Positions 20,597 through 30,132 are shown, numbered from the stretch's first letter. The stretch: 64,000 bases of DNA from DASWJZ01 sp963805325 (GCA_963805325.1 CAWDTS010000022.1:1-64000); one strand, 5' to 3'. Notes: generated from the sequence alone by a model not told the origin. Numbers and translations: made by a program.

Positions 20597-21203
20597 CAAA
20601 CACAATGGCTCCCTCGACGGCCGGAACAAATCCAACCGAGCCCTCACGCGATCGAAATAGATGCGACAGCCCTCCAGGTACGGACGGCATGTCAGGAACC
20701 TCCCGCATGGGAGAGACGCGGAGACTGACAACTCAACGCAATGAGGAACGAAATACGCGTTCGCGCGGGATCACGCTTTTTGAACAGGGACTCCCGCCGC
20801 CTCTAGATTACTCGTTCCGTTGCCGGGCCCGCCCGTCTGCTCAGACCATAGCAAACCGAGGTCGGCAGTAAACGGGTCAAGGGGGGTGATGCGCGCGCGC
20901 GTCCGATGCCGCGTCAATTTTGTGACGTCGAAATTATGGCAAGCCACGGCAATACCGAGGCAATTGCACTGAGTGCGTCAACGCTCGAGATGCGAATGCC
21001 ACAGCAAGTTTTTTTTCGTGACGGCGCTTGACTCGCATCGATCGCGGGCACCGCCTCCCGGACGATCCTTAAAGCACTGCCATCATTAAGGAATTTAGAG
21101 CCGCTTTCGGCACACCAACTCATGGCCCGCGGGAAACCGGGAAAGACCGCCGCTTGGCGTCGTCCCAACTCCGGATAAGTCCTTGTCGTATCTTGCACTA
21201 ACG
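20597..21203. other. 607-bp gene-free interval between rpsT and the rhodanese-dnaA genes
   Basis: No convincing coding frame in either direction. It holds several small AT-rich or symmetric spots: a CTCCC-GCAT-GGGAG hairpin near 20700, an alternating GC tract near 20891, an AATTT...AAATT inverted repeat near 20916-20935, eight T in a row at 21010-21017, and CCTTAA...TTAAGG at 21067-21091. No 9-mer matching the DnaA box TTATCCACA or its complement was found by eye. It must hold the rhodanese/dnaA promoter. Confidence 0.6.
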
Positions 21204-21234
21204 AAAAAGGGCCCGTCCATCCGGACAGGCCCTT
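21204..21234 (-). terminator. Intrinsic terminator of rpsT
   Basis: AAGGGCC (21207-21213) pairs with GGCCCTT (21228-21234), extended by GTCC/GGAC around an ATCC loop. On the leftward transcript the stem is followed by a U-tract from AAAAA at 21204-21208. It begins 25 bp after the rpsT stop. Confidence 0.88.
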
Positions 21235-21259
21235 GGTCATCGGATATCTCTGCACGCGC

Positions 21260-21523
21260 TCAGGCGAGTGCCTCGACCCGGTGGCTGAGCCGCGAGACTT
21301 TGCGCGAGGCCGTGTTGCGGTGGACGATGCCTTTCGACGCCGCCTTCATGATCTGCGACTGCGCCACCTGAAGCGCGGTGCGGGCCGCCGCCTTGTCGCC
21401 GGAGGCGATCGCCTCCTCGACTTTGCGGATGAAGCCGCGCATGCGCGTCCGCGGGACCTTGTTGATCGCCGTCTGACGGATGATCCTGCGCATGGCCTTC
21501 TTGGCCGAAGGGGTATTCGCCAT
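21260..21523 (-). CDS. rpsT: 30S ribosomal protein S20
   Basis: Primary 16S-binding ribosomal protein, 87 residues, starting MANTPSAKKAMRR and ending SRLSHRVEALA. Very basic and helical, of normal length. The rpsT-dnaA neighbourhood is a hallmark of Hyphomicrobiales chromosomes. A strong terminator follows it. Confidence 0.98.
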   Translation of the reverse strand: MANTPSAKKAMRRIIRQTAINKVPRTRMRGFIRKVEEAIASGDKAAARTALQVAQSQIMKAASKGIVHRNTASRKVSRLSHRVEALA

Positions 21524-21676
21524 CTTCGTTCCTTGGTTCTCGGTCGGCGGCGCGGCCGTAAAGCAAAACGGCGCGGATCGCGACAAACGATAAAAGCGGC
21601 TCACGGCCGCCCTATTCAGCGCGTTCCTATAGGTATCGCGACGCCCGCAGTCAAGGAAAAGCAGGGATTTTCGCGG

Positions 21677-22450
21677 CTAGCGGCCGCTGAATTTGGGAGG
21701 GCGCTTTTCCAGGAAAGCCGCCATCCCCTCCTTCTGGTCCTCGGTCGCGAAGAGCGCGTGGAAGAGCCGGCGCTCGAAGCGCAGCCCCTCGGAAAGCGCC
21801 GTCTCCTCGGCCCGGTTTACCGTCTCCTTCACCATCATCACCGCGGCGCGAGGGAAGGAGGCGATCTTCTCCGCCATCTTCAGCGCTTCCCCAACCAGTT
21901 CGGCCGCAGGGACGATGCGCGAGATGAGCCCAATGCGTTCAGCCTCCTCCGCCTCAATCAGCCGCCCGGTCAGGCAGAGCTCCATCGCCTTGGTCCGGCC
22001 TATCAAATGCGCCAGACGTTGGGTGCCGCCGGCGCCGGGGATGATGCCGAGCGTGATCTCCGGCTGCCCGAATTTCGCGGTGTCGGCAGCGAGAATGACG
22101 TCGCACATCATGGCGAGCTCGCAACCGCCGCCGAGCGCGTAGCCGGCGACTGCGGCTATCAGCGGCTTGCGGCATTCTGCGACGCGGTCCCATTCGCGCA
22201 CGAGATCGCCGACATAGGCCGCGATGAAGTCGGTGCTCGCCGTCTCGCGAATATTGGCGCCGGCGCAGAACGCCTTCTCCGATCCGGTGATGACGACGGC
22301 GCCGATCTTCTCGTCGGCCTCAAACTCAGCGAGCGCGTGGTTGACGTCGGCAACGAGGCCCTTCGACAGCGCATTCAGTGTCTTCGGGCTGTTCAGCGTA
22401 ATCAGCCCGGCACCGCCGCGGCGTTCCACCAGGATATTCTCGTAGGCCAT
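21677..22450 (-). CDS. Enoyl-CoA hydratase
   Basis: Crotonase-family hydratase of fatty-acid beta-oxidation, 257 residues from MAYENILVERRGG. The oxyanion-hole segments are FCAGANIRE (near 66) and AGYALGGGCELAMMCD (near 106-121). The two catalytic Glu residues lie in GGGCELA and QPEITLGIIPGAGG, as in true hydratases. It sits between mutM and rpsT as in related genomes. Upstream in-frame codons were not used because homology begins at this ATG. Confidence 0.93.
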   Translation of the reverse strand: MAYENILVERRGGAGLITLNSPKTLNALSKGLVADVNHALAEFEADEKIGAVVITGSEKAFCAGANIRETASTDFIAAYVGDLVREWDRVAECRKPLIAAVAGYALGGGCELAMMCDVILAADTAKFGQPEITLGIIPGAGGTQRLAHLIGRTKAMELCLTGRLIEAEEAERIGLISRIVPAAELVGEALKMAEKIASFPRAAVMMVKETVNRAEETALSEGLRFERRLFHALFATEDQKEGMAAFLEKRPPKFSGR

Positions 22451-22485
22451 CAGCTTCTCCAGGGATGTCTCAGACGCTGCACGTG

Positions 22486-23370
22486 TCAGCGCTGGCAGAC
22501 GGGACAATAGAAAGTCGAGCGCCCAGACTGAACGACACGGCGGATCGTCCCGCCGTCGTTTCTCGGGCACGGCTCGCCTTCGCGATCATAGACGGCGAAA
22601 CGATGCTGGAAGAGGCCAAGCTCGCCGTTCGCCTGCACGTAGTCGCGAAGCGACGAGCCGCCCGCTTCGACCGCGTCGGCAATCACCGTTCTGACCGCCG
22701 CTACCAATCGCACGAGGCGCTCGGTCGGTCTGCCGTCGGTGCGCACCAGGCTGTTTGCCGCGCGTCGGGGCGAAAGCTTGGCCCGCCACAGGGCTTCGCA
22801 GACATAGATGTTGCCGAGGCCCGCGATGACGCGCTGGTCGGAGAGGATGGCCTTGAGCGGAGCGGCGCGGCCCTTGAAGCGCGGCGCAATCGCGTCAGCC
22901 GACAGTTCGTTGCCGGTCGGCTCGAGGCCGAGCCCTTTCAGAAGCGGATGCGTCGCAAGCTCACGCGGCGCGATCAGCAGCATGAAGCCAAAGCGGCGCG
23001 GGTCGTTGTAAACGATGCGCGGCCCGCTCTTCAGGTGAATGACGACGTGGTCGTGGGCGGCGTCCTTGCCCGCCGGGTAGTAGCGGGGATCGAGCCCGGC
23101 GGCTCGCGCCTTCCGTCCGCTCTCGATGCGGAACGAGCCGGACATGCCCAGATGCATCAGAAGCACGTTGCCGTCGTCGAGCTCGGCAAGCAGATATTTG
23201 GCGCGGCGGCGGAGTGCGACAACGCGCCGGCCCTTAAGCCGTGCGGCGAAGCGCCTCGGCAGCGGGAAGCGCAGGTCCGGCCGCCGCTGCTCGACCTCGG
23301 CGATCTCGGCGCCTTCCAGCACGGGCAGAAGGCCGCGGCGCACCGTCTCAACTTCCGGAAGCTCGGGCAT
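22486..23370 (-). CDS. mutM: Formamidopyrimidine-DNA glycosylase
   Basis: Base-excision repair glycosylase/AP lyase for 8-oxoguanine, 294 residues. The invariant start PELPEVET gives the catalytic Pro2 and Glu3. The H2TH region holds GLGNIYVCEALW with the conserved Asn. The C-terminal zinc finger is odd: it reads EPCPRNDGGTI, then STFYCPVCQR, so only three of the four usual Cys are present (the second is missing). The gene is otherwise unbroken. Confidence 0.96.
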   Translation of the reverse strand: MPELPEVETVRRGLLPVLEGAEIAEVEQRRPDLRFPLPRRFAARLKGRRVVALRRRAKYLLAELDDGNVLLMHLGMSGSFRIESGRKARAAGLDPRYYPAGKDAAHDHVVIHLKSGPRIVYNDPRRFGFMLLIAPRELATHPLLKGLGLEPTGNELSADAIAPRFKGRAAPLKAILSDQRVIAGLGNIYVCEALWRAKLSPRRAANSLVRTDGRPTERLVRLVAAVRTVIADAVEAGGSSLRDYVQANGELGLFQHRFAVYDREGEPCPRNDGGTIRRVVQSGRSTFYCPVCQR

Positions 23371-23465
23371 GGAGGGCTCTTTTCGGGGTTTCCCCGCCTT
23401 AATGGCGCAGCAAGGCGCGTTCCTTTATGGTCGCGCCGGCTTAATACCGCAAAACACCCCGAACC

Positions 23466-24215
23466 ATGAGTGACCGCGTTTCCTTCGGCTACGAGAGCGT
23501 CCCGCTTCAAGACAAGCAGGCGATGGTCGACGACGTCTTTTCCAGCGTCGCGCGCCGCTACGACCTGATGAACGACCTGATGTCGGGCGGCATGCACCGT
23601 GTCTGGAAAAGCACGATGGTCTCCGCGCTCAGTCCGCCGAAGCGCGGCAAACCGTGGCGGCTCGTCGACGTCGCCGGCGGCACCGGCGACATCGCCTTCC
23701 GCGTCGCGGAACGCTCCGAGGGCCACGCCGACATCACCGTCGCCGACATCAACGAGGCGATGCTGGATGTCGGCCGGGCGCGGGCCGAGAAGCTCGGGCT
23801 CGCCAATATCGTCTTCCGCGAAGCGAATGCCGAGGCGCTTCCCTTCGAGGACGCCGGCTTCGACGCCTACACGATCGCGTTCGGGATCCGGAACGTGCCG
23901 CGGATCGAGGCGGCGCTCGACGAAGCCTTTCGCGTGCTGAAACGTGGCGGGCGTTTCCTCTGCCTGGAATTCTCGACGGTCGATACACCGGTACTCGACC
24001 GGCTCTACGACGCCTTTTCCTTCAGCGTCATCCCACGCCTCGGCCAAGCTGTGACGGGCGACGCTGAGTCTTATCGCTACCTCGTGGAGTCGATTCGCAC
24101 CTTCCCCAATCAGGAACGCTTCGCCGCCATGATCCGCACGGCGGGATTTCAGCGCGTCACATACCGCAATCTCTCGGGCGGGATCGCCGCGCTTCATTCC
24201 GGCTGGAAGCTCTAG
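23466..24215 (+). CDS. ubiE: Ubiquinone/menaquinone biosynthesis C-methyltransferase UbiE
   Basis: SAM-dependent methyltransferase of quinone synthesis, 249 residues. UbiE marks are FSSVARRYDLMNDLMSGGMH (near 28-47), the SAM motif VDVAGGTGDIAFR (near 66-78), FGIRNVP (near 139) and PRLGQ with YRYLVESIRTFP. It starts 95 bp from divergent mutM and is 11 bp ahead of ubiB, its usual partner. Confidence 0.97.
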   Translation: MSDRVSFGYESVPLQDKQAMVDDVFSSVARRYDLMNDLMSGGMHRVWKSTMVSALSPPKRGKPWRLVDVAGGTGDIAFRVAERSEGHADITVADINEAMLDVGRARAEKLGLANIVFREANAEALPFEDAGFDAYTIAFGIRNVPRIEAALDEAFRVLKRGGRFLCLEFSTVDTPVLDRLYDAFSFSVIPRLGQAVTGDAESYRYLVESIRTFPNQERFAAMIRTAGFQRVTYRNLSGGIAALHSGWKL

Positions 24216-24226
24216 GGGCCAACGAC

Positions 24227-25810
24227 GTGCGTGATCTCGTGCGGCTCATCCGCGCCGGCCCCACGCTTGCCCGCGCCGGCTTCTTCGGCTTCATCGACAT
24301 CGAGGATCTGCCGCCGCGCGCGCAGGCGGCGTTCCGGATCATCCGGCTCCTGGAGCCGCGCGGACTTTCAGTGGCGGAGCGCGGGCGCCGCATCATCGAC
24401 GCGCTCAACAAACTCGGGCCGTCCTACATCAAGCTTGGGCAGTTCCTGTCGACCCGACCCGACATCGTCGGCATGGAGATGGCCGATGCGCTCGCAGGAC
24501 TGAAGGACGACTTGCCCCCCTTCCCCACCGAGGAGGCGCGGAAGATCGTCGAGGCTTCGATTGATCAGCCGATCGAGTCGGTGTTCGAGAGCTTCTCCGA
24601 TTCCGTCGCCGCCGCCTCGATCGCGCAGGTTCACAAGGCGGTGCTTCGCCGCCCGGAAGGCCCTCAGGTCGTCGCGGTCAAGGTTCTGCGTCCCGACATA
24701 CGCCGGCGTTTCATACGCGATCTCCGTACCTTTTATGCGGGTGCGCGCTTTGCGGAGCGGAACGCGCCGGAAGCGCGGCGACTGCGACCCATCGCGGTGG
24801 TCGAAATCCTGGACCGCAGCGTGTCTCTCGAGATGGACCTCCGGCTCGAGGCAGCGGCCTATTCCGAAATGGCGGAGAACGTGACCAAAGAGTCCGACTT
24901 CCGTCTGCCCGCGGTGAACTGGGAACTGACCGGGCGCGACGTGCTCGTCACCGAATGGGTCGAGGGCACGCGGCTTGCCGACCGTGCAGCCCTTGTCGCC
25001 GCGGGCCACGATCCGAAACAGATCGCCGCGTCCGTCGTGCAGAGCTTCTTGCGCCATGCACTCCGCGACGGCTTCTTCCACGCCGACATGCATGAGGGAA
25101 ACCTCTTCGTCGACCCACAAGGCCGTCTCGTCGCAGTCGATCTTGGCATCATGGGGCGCATCGGACCGAAGGAGCGGCGCTTCCTCGCCGAAATCCTGTT
25201 CGGCTTCATCCGCCGCGACTACCAGCGCATCGCCGAGGTCCACATCGAAGCGGGCTACGTGCCGCCGGTGCATTCGGCGGAGGATTTCGCGCAGGCGCTG
25301 CGCGCCATCGGCGAGCCGATCCACGGTCACCGCGCGAGCGAGATTTCCATGGCGAAGCTCCTCGGCCTGCTCTTCGAGGTGACAGACATCTTCGACATGG
25401 AGACGCGGCCCGAGCTGGTGCTCCTGCAAAAGACGATGGTGGTCGTGGAAGGCGTCGCGCGCCGGCTCGATCCGGAGTTCAACATGTGGAGCACGGCCGA
25501 GCCGGTGGTCGGCGCGTGGATCGAGCGGAACCTCGGGCCGACCGGTAGACTGATACAGGCCGGCGACGCGCTATCATCGCTCGGGCATTTCGCTACCCAG
25601 GTGCCGGAGCTTGCCAAGCGCGCCGCACGGCTCAGCAAGGAGCTCGACCACATGGCGGATCACGGCGTGCGCCTCGATCCGCTGACCGTCGAAGGGATCG
25701 GCCACGAAGTGGCGCGCTACGGGCGCTCGGGCCGCATTGCGCTCTGGGTGATCGCGCTCGCGGCGGCGGGCGCGGCAATCGTAGCGCTAGGCGTTTCGGT
25801 GCTACGTTAG
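24227..25810 (+). CDS. ubiB: Ubiquinone biosynthesis protein UbiB (ABC1/ADCK atypical kinase)
   Basis: Membrane-anchored ATPase needed for ubiquinone synthesis, 527 residues from a GTG start with AGGGG upstream. The diagnostic KxGQ region reads YIKLGQFLSTRPD (near 68), followed by AAASIAQVHKA, VAVKVLRP and the DFG-like VAVDLGIMGRIG. The last 25 residues form a hydrophobic membrane segment (IALWVIALAAAGAAIVALGV). It forms an operon with ubiE and is followed by coaBC four bases later. Confidence 0.97.
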   Translation: MRDLVRLIRAGPTLARAGFFGFIDIEDLPPRAQAAFRIIRLLEPRGLSVAERGRRIIDALNKLGPSYIKLGQFLSTRPDIVGMEMADALAGLKDDLPPFPTEEARKIVEASIDQPIESVFESFSDSVAAASIAQVHKAVLRRPEGPQVVAVKVLRPDIRRRFIRDLRTFYAGARFAERNAPEARRLRPIAVVEILDRSVSLEMDLRLEAAAYSEMAENVTKESDFRLPAVNWELTGRDVLVTEWVEGTRLADRAALVAAGHDPKQIAASVVQSFLRHALRDGFFHADMHEGNLFVDPQGRLVAVDLGIMGRIGPKERRFLAEILFGFIRRDYQRIAEVHIEAGYVPPVHSAEDFAQALRAIGEPIHGHRASEISMAKLLGLLFEVTDIFDMETRPELVLLQKTMVVVEGVARRLDPEFNMWSTAEPVVGAWIERNLGPTGRLIQAGDALSSLGHFATQVPELAKRAARLSKELDHMADHGVRLDPLTVEGIGHEVARYGRSGRIALWVIALAAAGAAIVALGVSVLR

Positions 25811-25814
25811 CGGC

Positions 25815-27041
25815 ATGGCGCTCTTCGGCCGTAACATCCTGATCGTGATCGGCGGCGGCATCGCCGCCTACAAGGTGCTGGAGCTGATCCGCCGCCTGAA
25901 GGACGAAGGCGCGCATGTGCGCGCCGCGATGAGCCGCGCGGCACATCATTTCGTGACGCCGCTTTCGGTTTCCGCGATCACCGGCGAGCGCGCCTTTCAG
26001 AACCTCTTCGACGCGGACGAGGAGAATACGATCGGCCACATCCGGCTGGCGCGCGAGGCCGATCTGATCGTGGTCGCGCCGGCAACGGCGGACCTTCTTG
26101 CCAAGATGGCGCACGGCATCGCCGACGATCTCGCCTCCGCGATCCTGCTGGCACGCGACGGGCCGGTTCTCGTAGCACCCGCCATGAACCCGATGATGTG
26201 GACGAACCCGGCGACGCAGCGAAACGCTGCGCAACTTCGCGCCGACGGCGTGCTCTTCATCGGGCCGGCGAAGGGCGAGATGGCCGAGGCGGGCGAAGCC
26301 GGCGTTGGGCGGCTTGCCGAACCGGCGGAGATCCTTGCCGTCATCAAAGCGCATTTCGGTTCAGGCAAGGGACCGCTCGCGGGATTACGCGCGATCGTCA
26401 CGTCGGGGCCGACGCAGGAGCCAATCGATCCGGTGCGTTACATCGCCAACCGGTCGTCGGGGCGGCAGGGCCATGCGATCGCCGCCGCGCTCGCCAATGT
26501 TGGAGCCGAAGTGACGCTGGTCAGCGGGCCGGTCGACATCGCGCCGCCGCCCGGCGTGCGCACCGTTCCAGTGACGACGGCGCGCGAGATGAAGGACGCG
26601 GTCGAGGCGGCGCTTCCTGCCGACATCGCCGTGATGGCCGCGGCCGTCGCCGACTGGCGAGTTGAGGCGGGCCGGGAGAAGATCAAGAAGGGCTCAAATG
26701 GGCCGCCCGCGCTGAAGCTCGTGGAAAATCCCGACATCCTTGCCAGCGTCGCGCATCACGAGCCGCGGCCGAGGCTCGTCGTCGGATTCGCGGCGGAGAC
26801 GAACAATGTCGTCGAGAACGCCAAGGCGAAGCTCAAGAAGAAGGGCTGCGACTGGATTGTCGCGAACGACGTCTCACCCGGCACCGGAATCATGGGCGGC
26901 ACACGAAACCGCGTGCATCTGGTGACCGCCTCCGGCGTCGAGGATTGGCCCGACATGGAGAAGGACCACGTTGCGGCAAGGCTTGCCGAACGGATCGCCG
27001 CCCATTTGAGCACGCCGCGGGCGCCTCGCGACAAAAGGTAG
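25815..27041 (+). CDS. coaBC: Phosphopantothenoylcysteine decarboxylase/synthetase
   Basis: Bifunctional coenzyme A enzyme, 408 residues. The CoaC flavoprotein domain (about 1-190) shows GGGIAAYKVLELIRRL, HIRLAREADL and PAMNPMMW. The CoaB domain (about 195-400) shows TSGPTQEPIDPVRYIANRSS and the late AAVADWR, FAAETN and ANDVS segments. Placed directly after ubiB, as in rhizobia. Confidence 0.97.
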   Translation: MALFGRNILIVIGGGIAAYKVLELIRRLKDEGAHVRAAMSRAAHHFVTPLSVSAITGERAFQNLFDADEENTIGHIRLAREADLIVVAPATADLLAKMAHGIADDLASAILLARDGPVLVAPAMNPMMWTNPATQRNAAQLRADGVLFIGPAKGEMAEAGEAGVGRLAEPAEILAVIKAHFGSGKGPLAGLRAIVTSGPTQEPIDPVRYIANRSSGRQGHAIAAALANVGAEVTLVSGPVDIAPPPGVRTVPVTTAREMKDAVEAALPADIAVMAAAVADWRVEAGREKIKKGSNGPPALKLVENPDILASVAHHEPRPRLVVGFAAETNNVVENAKAKLKKKGCDWIVANDVSPGTGIMGGTRNRVHLVTASGVEDWPDMEKDHVAARLAERIAAHLSTPRAPRDKR

Positions 27042-27118
27042 CCTTTTTCCGAACCCGGCGAACCATTCCGGGTATCCGCACATTGAACCCGCATCATTCC
27101 GAGGCAGGAGACGGGTTC

Positions 27119-29599
27119 ATGTGGAATATCTCTCAGACGCGACCGATGCTTTGGGTCACCGGCGGGGTATTCTTCCTTGTCGGGGTGCTGCTCGCGATCG
27201 GTGGCGTCTGGCTCGCCGCTCTCGGCGGCTCCTTGTACTATGCGGTCGCTGCGGCCGGATTCATCCTGACGGCGATCCTTGTGATCTTTCGGCGTCCGGC
27301 GGCGCTCTTCGTCTACGCCCTCGTCGTCATCGGCTCGATCGTCTGGGCCTATTACGAAGTGGGCCTCGACTGGTGGGCGCTGGCGCCGCGCGGCGACATC
27401 GTCGTGCTCCTCGGGCTGTGGCTCCTGATGCCATGGGTGACATGGGCGCTGGTGCCGATCTACGGCGACCGGCCACCCGCCTTCTGGCGCGGCGCGGGAC
27501 TCGTGCTTTCTATCTCGCTCTTGCTCTCGGGCGTTGTCGCGCTGGTCGCGATTTACAATCCGCTGCGTGGGACCGAAGGCACGATCGCGGCTGCAGATCC
27601 TTCTGCGGAAGCGACGCTTGCCAGCCAAGTGCCCGCCGGCGAGTGGCGCGCCTATGGGCGCACCGACGCCGGCGAGCGCTATTCGCCGCTTACGCAGATC
27701 ACACCGGAGAACGTCGCAAATCTTCAGGTCGCTTGGCACTACCATACCGGCGACGTGAAGCAGCCGGGCGACACCACCGAGACCACATACGAGGTCACGC
27801 CACTCAAAATCGGCGACACGGTCTACGTCTGCACGCCGCATGATATCGTCATCGCGCTCGACGCGGCGAGCGGCGAGGAACGCTGGCGCTACGACCCCGG
27901 CATCAAGCCCAGCGAGAGCCGCCAGCACCAGACCTGCCGCGGGGTCTCGTACTATGAGGCGCCGGCCGGCACCGCGGCGTCGGCACCGGCTGCAACGGCG
28001 CCTGTGCCCGCCGAGGCTCAGACAACAGCACCAACGCAATCACCGGCCGAAGTGGCGCTGGCCGCAACGGCCGCCGCCAGCGCCGCCGTCGCGGCAGAGT
28101 GTCCGCGCCGCATCTACCTGCCGACGGCGGACGCGCGTCTTGTCGCGCTGAACGCCGACACCGGCGACGTCTGCACGAGCTTCGCCAAGGATGGCGTGAT
28201 CGATCTCTCCGCGAACATGCCGAACTGGAATCCGGGTTCCTACTACTCGACATCCGCGCCGGTGATCGCGCATGGCCTCATCGTGGTGGGCGGCGCGGTC
28301 AACGACAACGTCTCGACCATGGAGCAATCCGGCGTGATCCGCGCCTACGACGTCGACACAGGCGCGCTGAAGTGGAACTGGGATTCGGGAAATCCCGACC
28401 GAACGCAGCCGCTCGGGCCGAACGAGACCTACACGGCGAACTCGCCGAACGCCTGGTCGACCCTCAGCGCCGACACCGATCTCGGTCTCGTCTACGCGCC
28501 GCTCGGCAATCAGCCTCCTGACCAGTTCGGCGGCAATCGCTCGAAGAGCGTCGAGCGGTTCTCCTCTTCCGTCGTGGCGCTCGACCTCGACAGCGGCGCA
28601 TTGCGCTGGGTCTTCCAGACAGTGCATCACGATCTCTGGGACTACGACGTTCCCGCGCAGCCGACGCTTGTCGACCTGACGGTGAACGGCAAGAGCGTGC
28701 CGGCGCTGGTGCAGGCGACGAAGCAGGGCGAGCTCTTCGTGCTCAACCGCGAGACCGGCGAGCCTATCCTGCCGGTCGAAGAGCGGCCCGCGCCGCAAGA
28801 CGCTGCCGAAGGCGACCATTCTGCGCCGACGCAGCCCCGCTCGGCTCTCTCCTTTGACCCGAAGCCGCTCACCGGCAGGGACATGTGGGGGATCACGCCC
28901 TTCGACCAGCTCGCCTGCCGCGTGATGTTCCACGAGCTGCGCTACGGAGGACGCTTCACCCCGCCCTCGACACAGGGGACGCTCGTCTATCCGGGCAATT
29001 TCGGCGTTTTCAACTGGGGCGGCATCGCCGTCGACCCGCGCCGCCAGATGGTGTTCGCGACGCCGGTCCACCTGGCTTTCGTTTCGAAGCTCATTCCGCG
29101 CGAAAATGCGACGAAGCATTACGTGTCCTCGCCGGAATCGGTCGGCATCAACGAGAACTTCGGCGCGCCCTACGCTGTCGATCTGCATGCCTTCCTGTCG
29201 CCGATCGGGCTTCCCTGCCAGGAGCCGCCGTGGGGCTATGTCGCCGGCGCCGATCTCACGACGGGCAAGATCGTGTGGATGCACAAGAACGGCACCGTGC
29301 AGGACCGCGCCCCGTTGCCGCTGCCGCTCAAACTGGGCGTGCCCGGCATCGGCGGGCCGATGATCACGGCGGGCGGCGTCGCCTTCTACAGCGGCAACAT
29401 CGACAACTATGTCCGCGGCTATGACGTCGCGACCGGCAAGCAGCTTTGGGAAGCCCGGCTTCCGGCCGGTGGCCAGGCGACTCCGATGACCTACGAAGAG
29501 AATGGCAAACAATATCTCGTCGTCGTTGCCGGCGGTCACGGTTCTACGGGAACGAAGCCGGGCGACTCCATCATCGCCTACACGCTTCCCTCCAACTGA
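27119..29599 (+). CDS. gcd: Membrane-bound PQQ-dependent glucose dehydrogenase
   Basis: Quinoprotein oxidising glucose to gluconolactone in the periplasm and feeding electrons to ubiquinone. From the ATG at 27119 (AGGAG upstream) it has 826 residues. Five membrane segments fill about residues 9-150, then the eight-bladed PQQ domain begins (AYGRTDAGERYSPLTQI). PQQ contacts include HQTCRGVSYYE and TVHHDLWDYDVPAQP. A 45-residue Ala/Pro/Thr-rich insert (about 284-328) lies in the propeller just before CPRRIYLPTADARL. It works only if PQQ is made or supplied; no pqq genes are in this window. Confidence 0.94.
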   Translation: MWNISQTRPMLWVTGGVFFLVGVLLAIGGVWLAALGGSLYYAVAAAGFILTAILVIFRRPAALFVYALVVIGSIVWAYYEVGLDWWALAPRGDIVVLLGLWLLMPWVTWALVPIYGDRPPAFWRGAGLVLSISLLLSGVVALVAIYNPLRGTEGTIAAADPSAEATLASQVPAGEWRAYGRTDAGERYSPLTQITPENVANLQVAWHYHTGDVKQPGDTTETTYEVTPLKIGDTVYVCTPHDIVIALDAASGEERWRYDPGIKPSESRQHQTCRGVSYYEAPAGTAASAPAATAPVPAEAQTTAPTQSPAEVALAATAAASAAVAAECPRRIYLPTADARLVALNADTGDVCTSFAKDGVIDLSANMPNWNPGSYYSTSAPVIAHGLIVVGGAVNDNVSTMEQSGVIRAYDVDTGALKWNWDSGNPDRTQPLGPNETYTANSPNAWSTLSADTDLGLVYAPLGNQPPDQFGGNRSKSVERFSSSVVALDLDSGALRWVFQTVHHDLWDYDVPAQPTLVDLTVNGKSVPALVQATKQGELFVLNRETGEPILPVEERPAPQDAAEGDHSAPTQPRSALSFDPKPLTGRDMWGITPFDQLACRVMFHELRYGGRFTPPSTQGTLVYPGNFGVFNWGGIAVDPRRQMVFATPVHLAFVSKLIPRENATKHYVSSPESVGINENFGAPYAVDLHAFLSPIGLPCQEPPWGYVAGADLTTGKIVWMHKNGTVQDRAPLPLPLKLGVPGIGGPMITAGGVAFYSGNIDNYVRGYDVATGKQLWEARLPAGGQATPMTYEENGKQYLVVVAGGHGSTGTKPGDSIIAYTLPSN

Positions 29600-29649
29600 C
29601 TTGCGTCGCACCGCGCCGGCCGCTAATCGGCGCGGCGGGGGCGGTGCGC

Positions 29650-30118
29650 ATGGGCGGACTTCGAATTCGAACTGAAGATACTCGATCCGCGGCTCCACGA
29701 ATGGGGCCTTCCCGCCTATCACTCCGACATGGCGGCGGGGCTCGATCTTCGCGCCTGTATCGATCATCCGATCGCGATCGAGCCGCAGGCGCCGGCAACG
29801 ATGGTGCCGTCGGGCGTCGCCATCCTTATCAACCGGCCCGACGTTGTGGCGCTCGTCCTGGCGCGCAGCGGGCTCGGCGCGCGCCAGGGTATCGTGCTCG
29901 GCCAGGCGGTCGGTACCATCGACCCGGACTATGCCGGCCCGTGGCTGATCCCGCTCGTCAACCGCAACGCCATTGGCACGCCGCCGGTCGTCATCAATCC
30001 GGGCGACCGCATTGCGCAGGCGGTATTCCTGCCGCTGCTTCGGCCGAGCTTTCGCGTGGTGGACGCGTTCTCCGCCGAGACGAAGCGCGGCGCCGGCGGG
30101 TTCGGATCGACGGGCTGA
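29650..30118 (+). CDS. dut: Deoxyuridine 5'-triphosphate nucleotidohydrolase (one frameshift)
   Basis: dUTPase hydrolysing dUTP to dUMP, keeping uracil out of DNA. The trimer motifs are all present: AAGLDLRA (motif 1), LARSGLG (2), GTIDPDYAGPW (3, catalytic Asp), GDRIAQAVF (4) and RGAGGFGSTG (5). The start is affected by one extra G in the GGG at 29652-29654. Without it the ATG at 29650 gives MADFEFELKILDPRL, a normal dUTPase opening. As written, no good start is in frame before residue 27. It follows gcd by 50 bp. Confidence 0.9.
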
Positions 30119-30132
30119 GCGATCTTTTCCGC

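Noticed and set aside
21009..21018. Terminator at the run of eight T (21010-21017).
   Set aside because: No stable stem precedes it on the plus strand, and no gene ends just upstream in that direction.
20597..21203. oriC with a DnaA-box cluster between rpsT and dnaA.
   Set aside because: No TTATCCACA-type 9-mer was seen. The nearest, TCCGGATAA near 21171, has two mismatches and stands alone. Kept only as a possible origin by strand bias.
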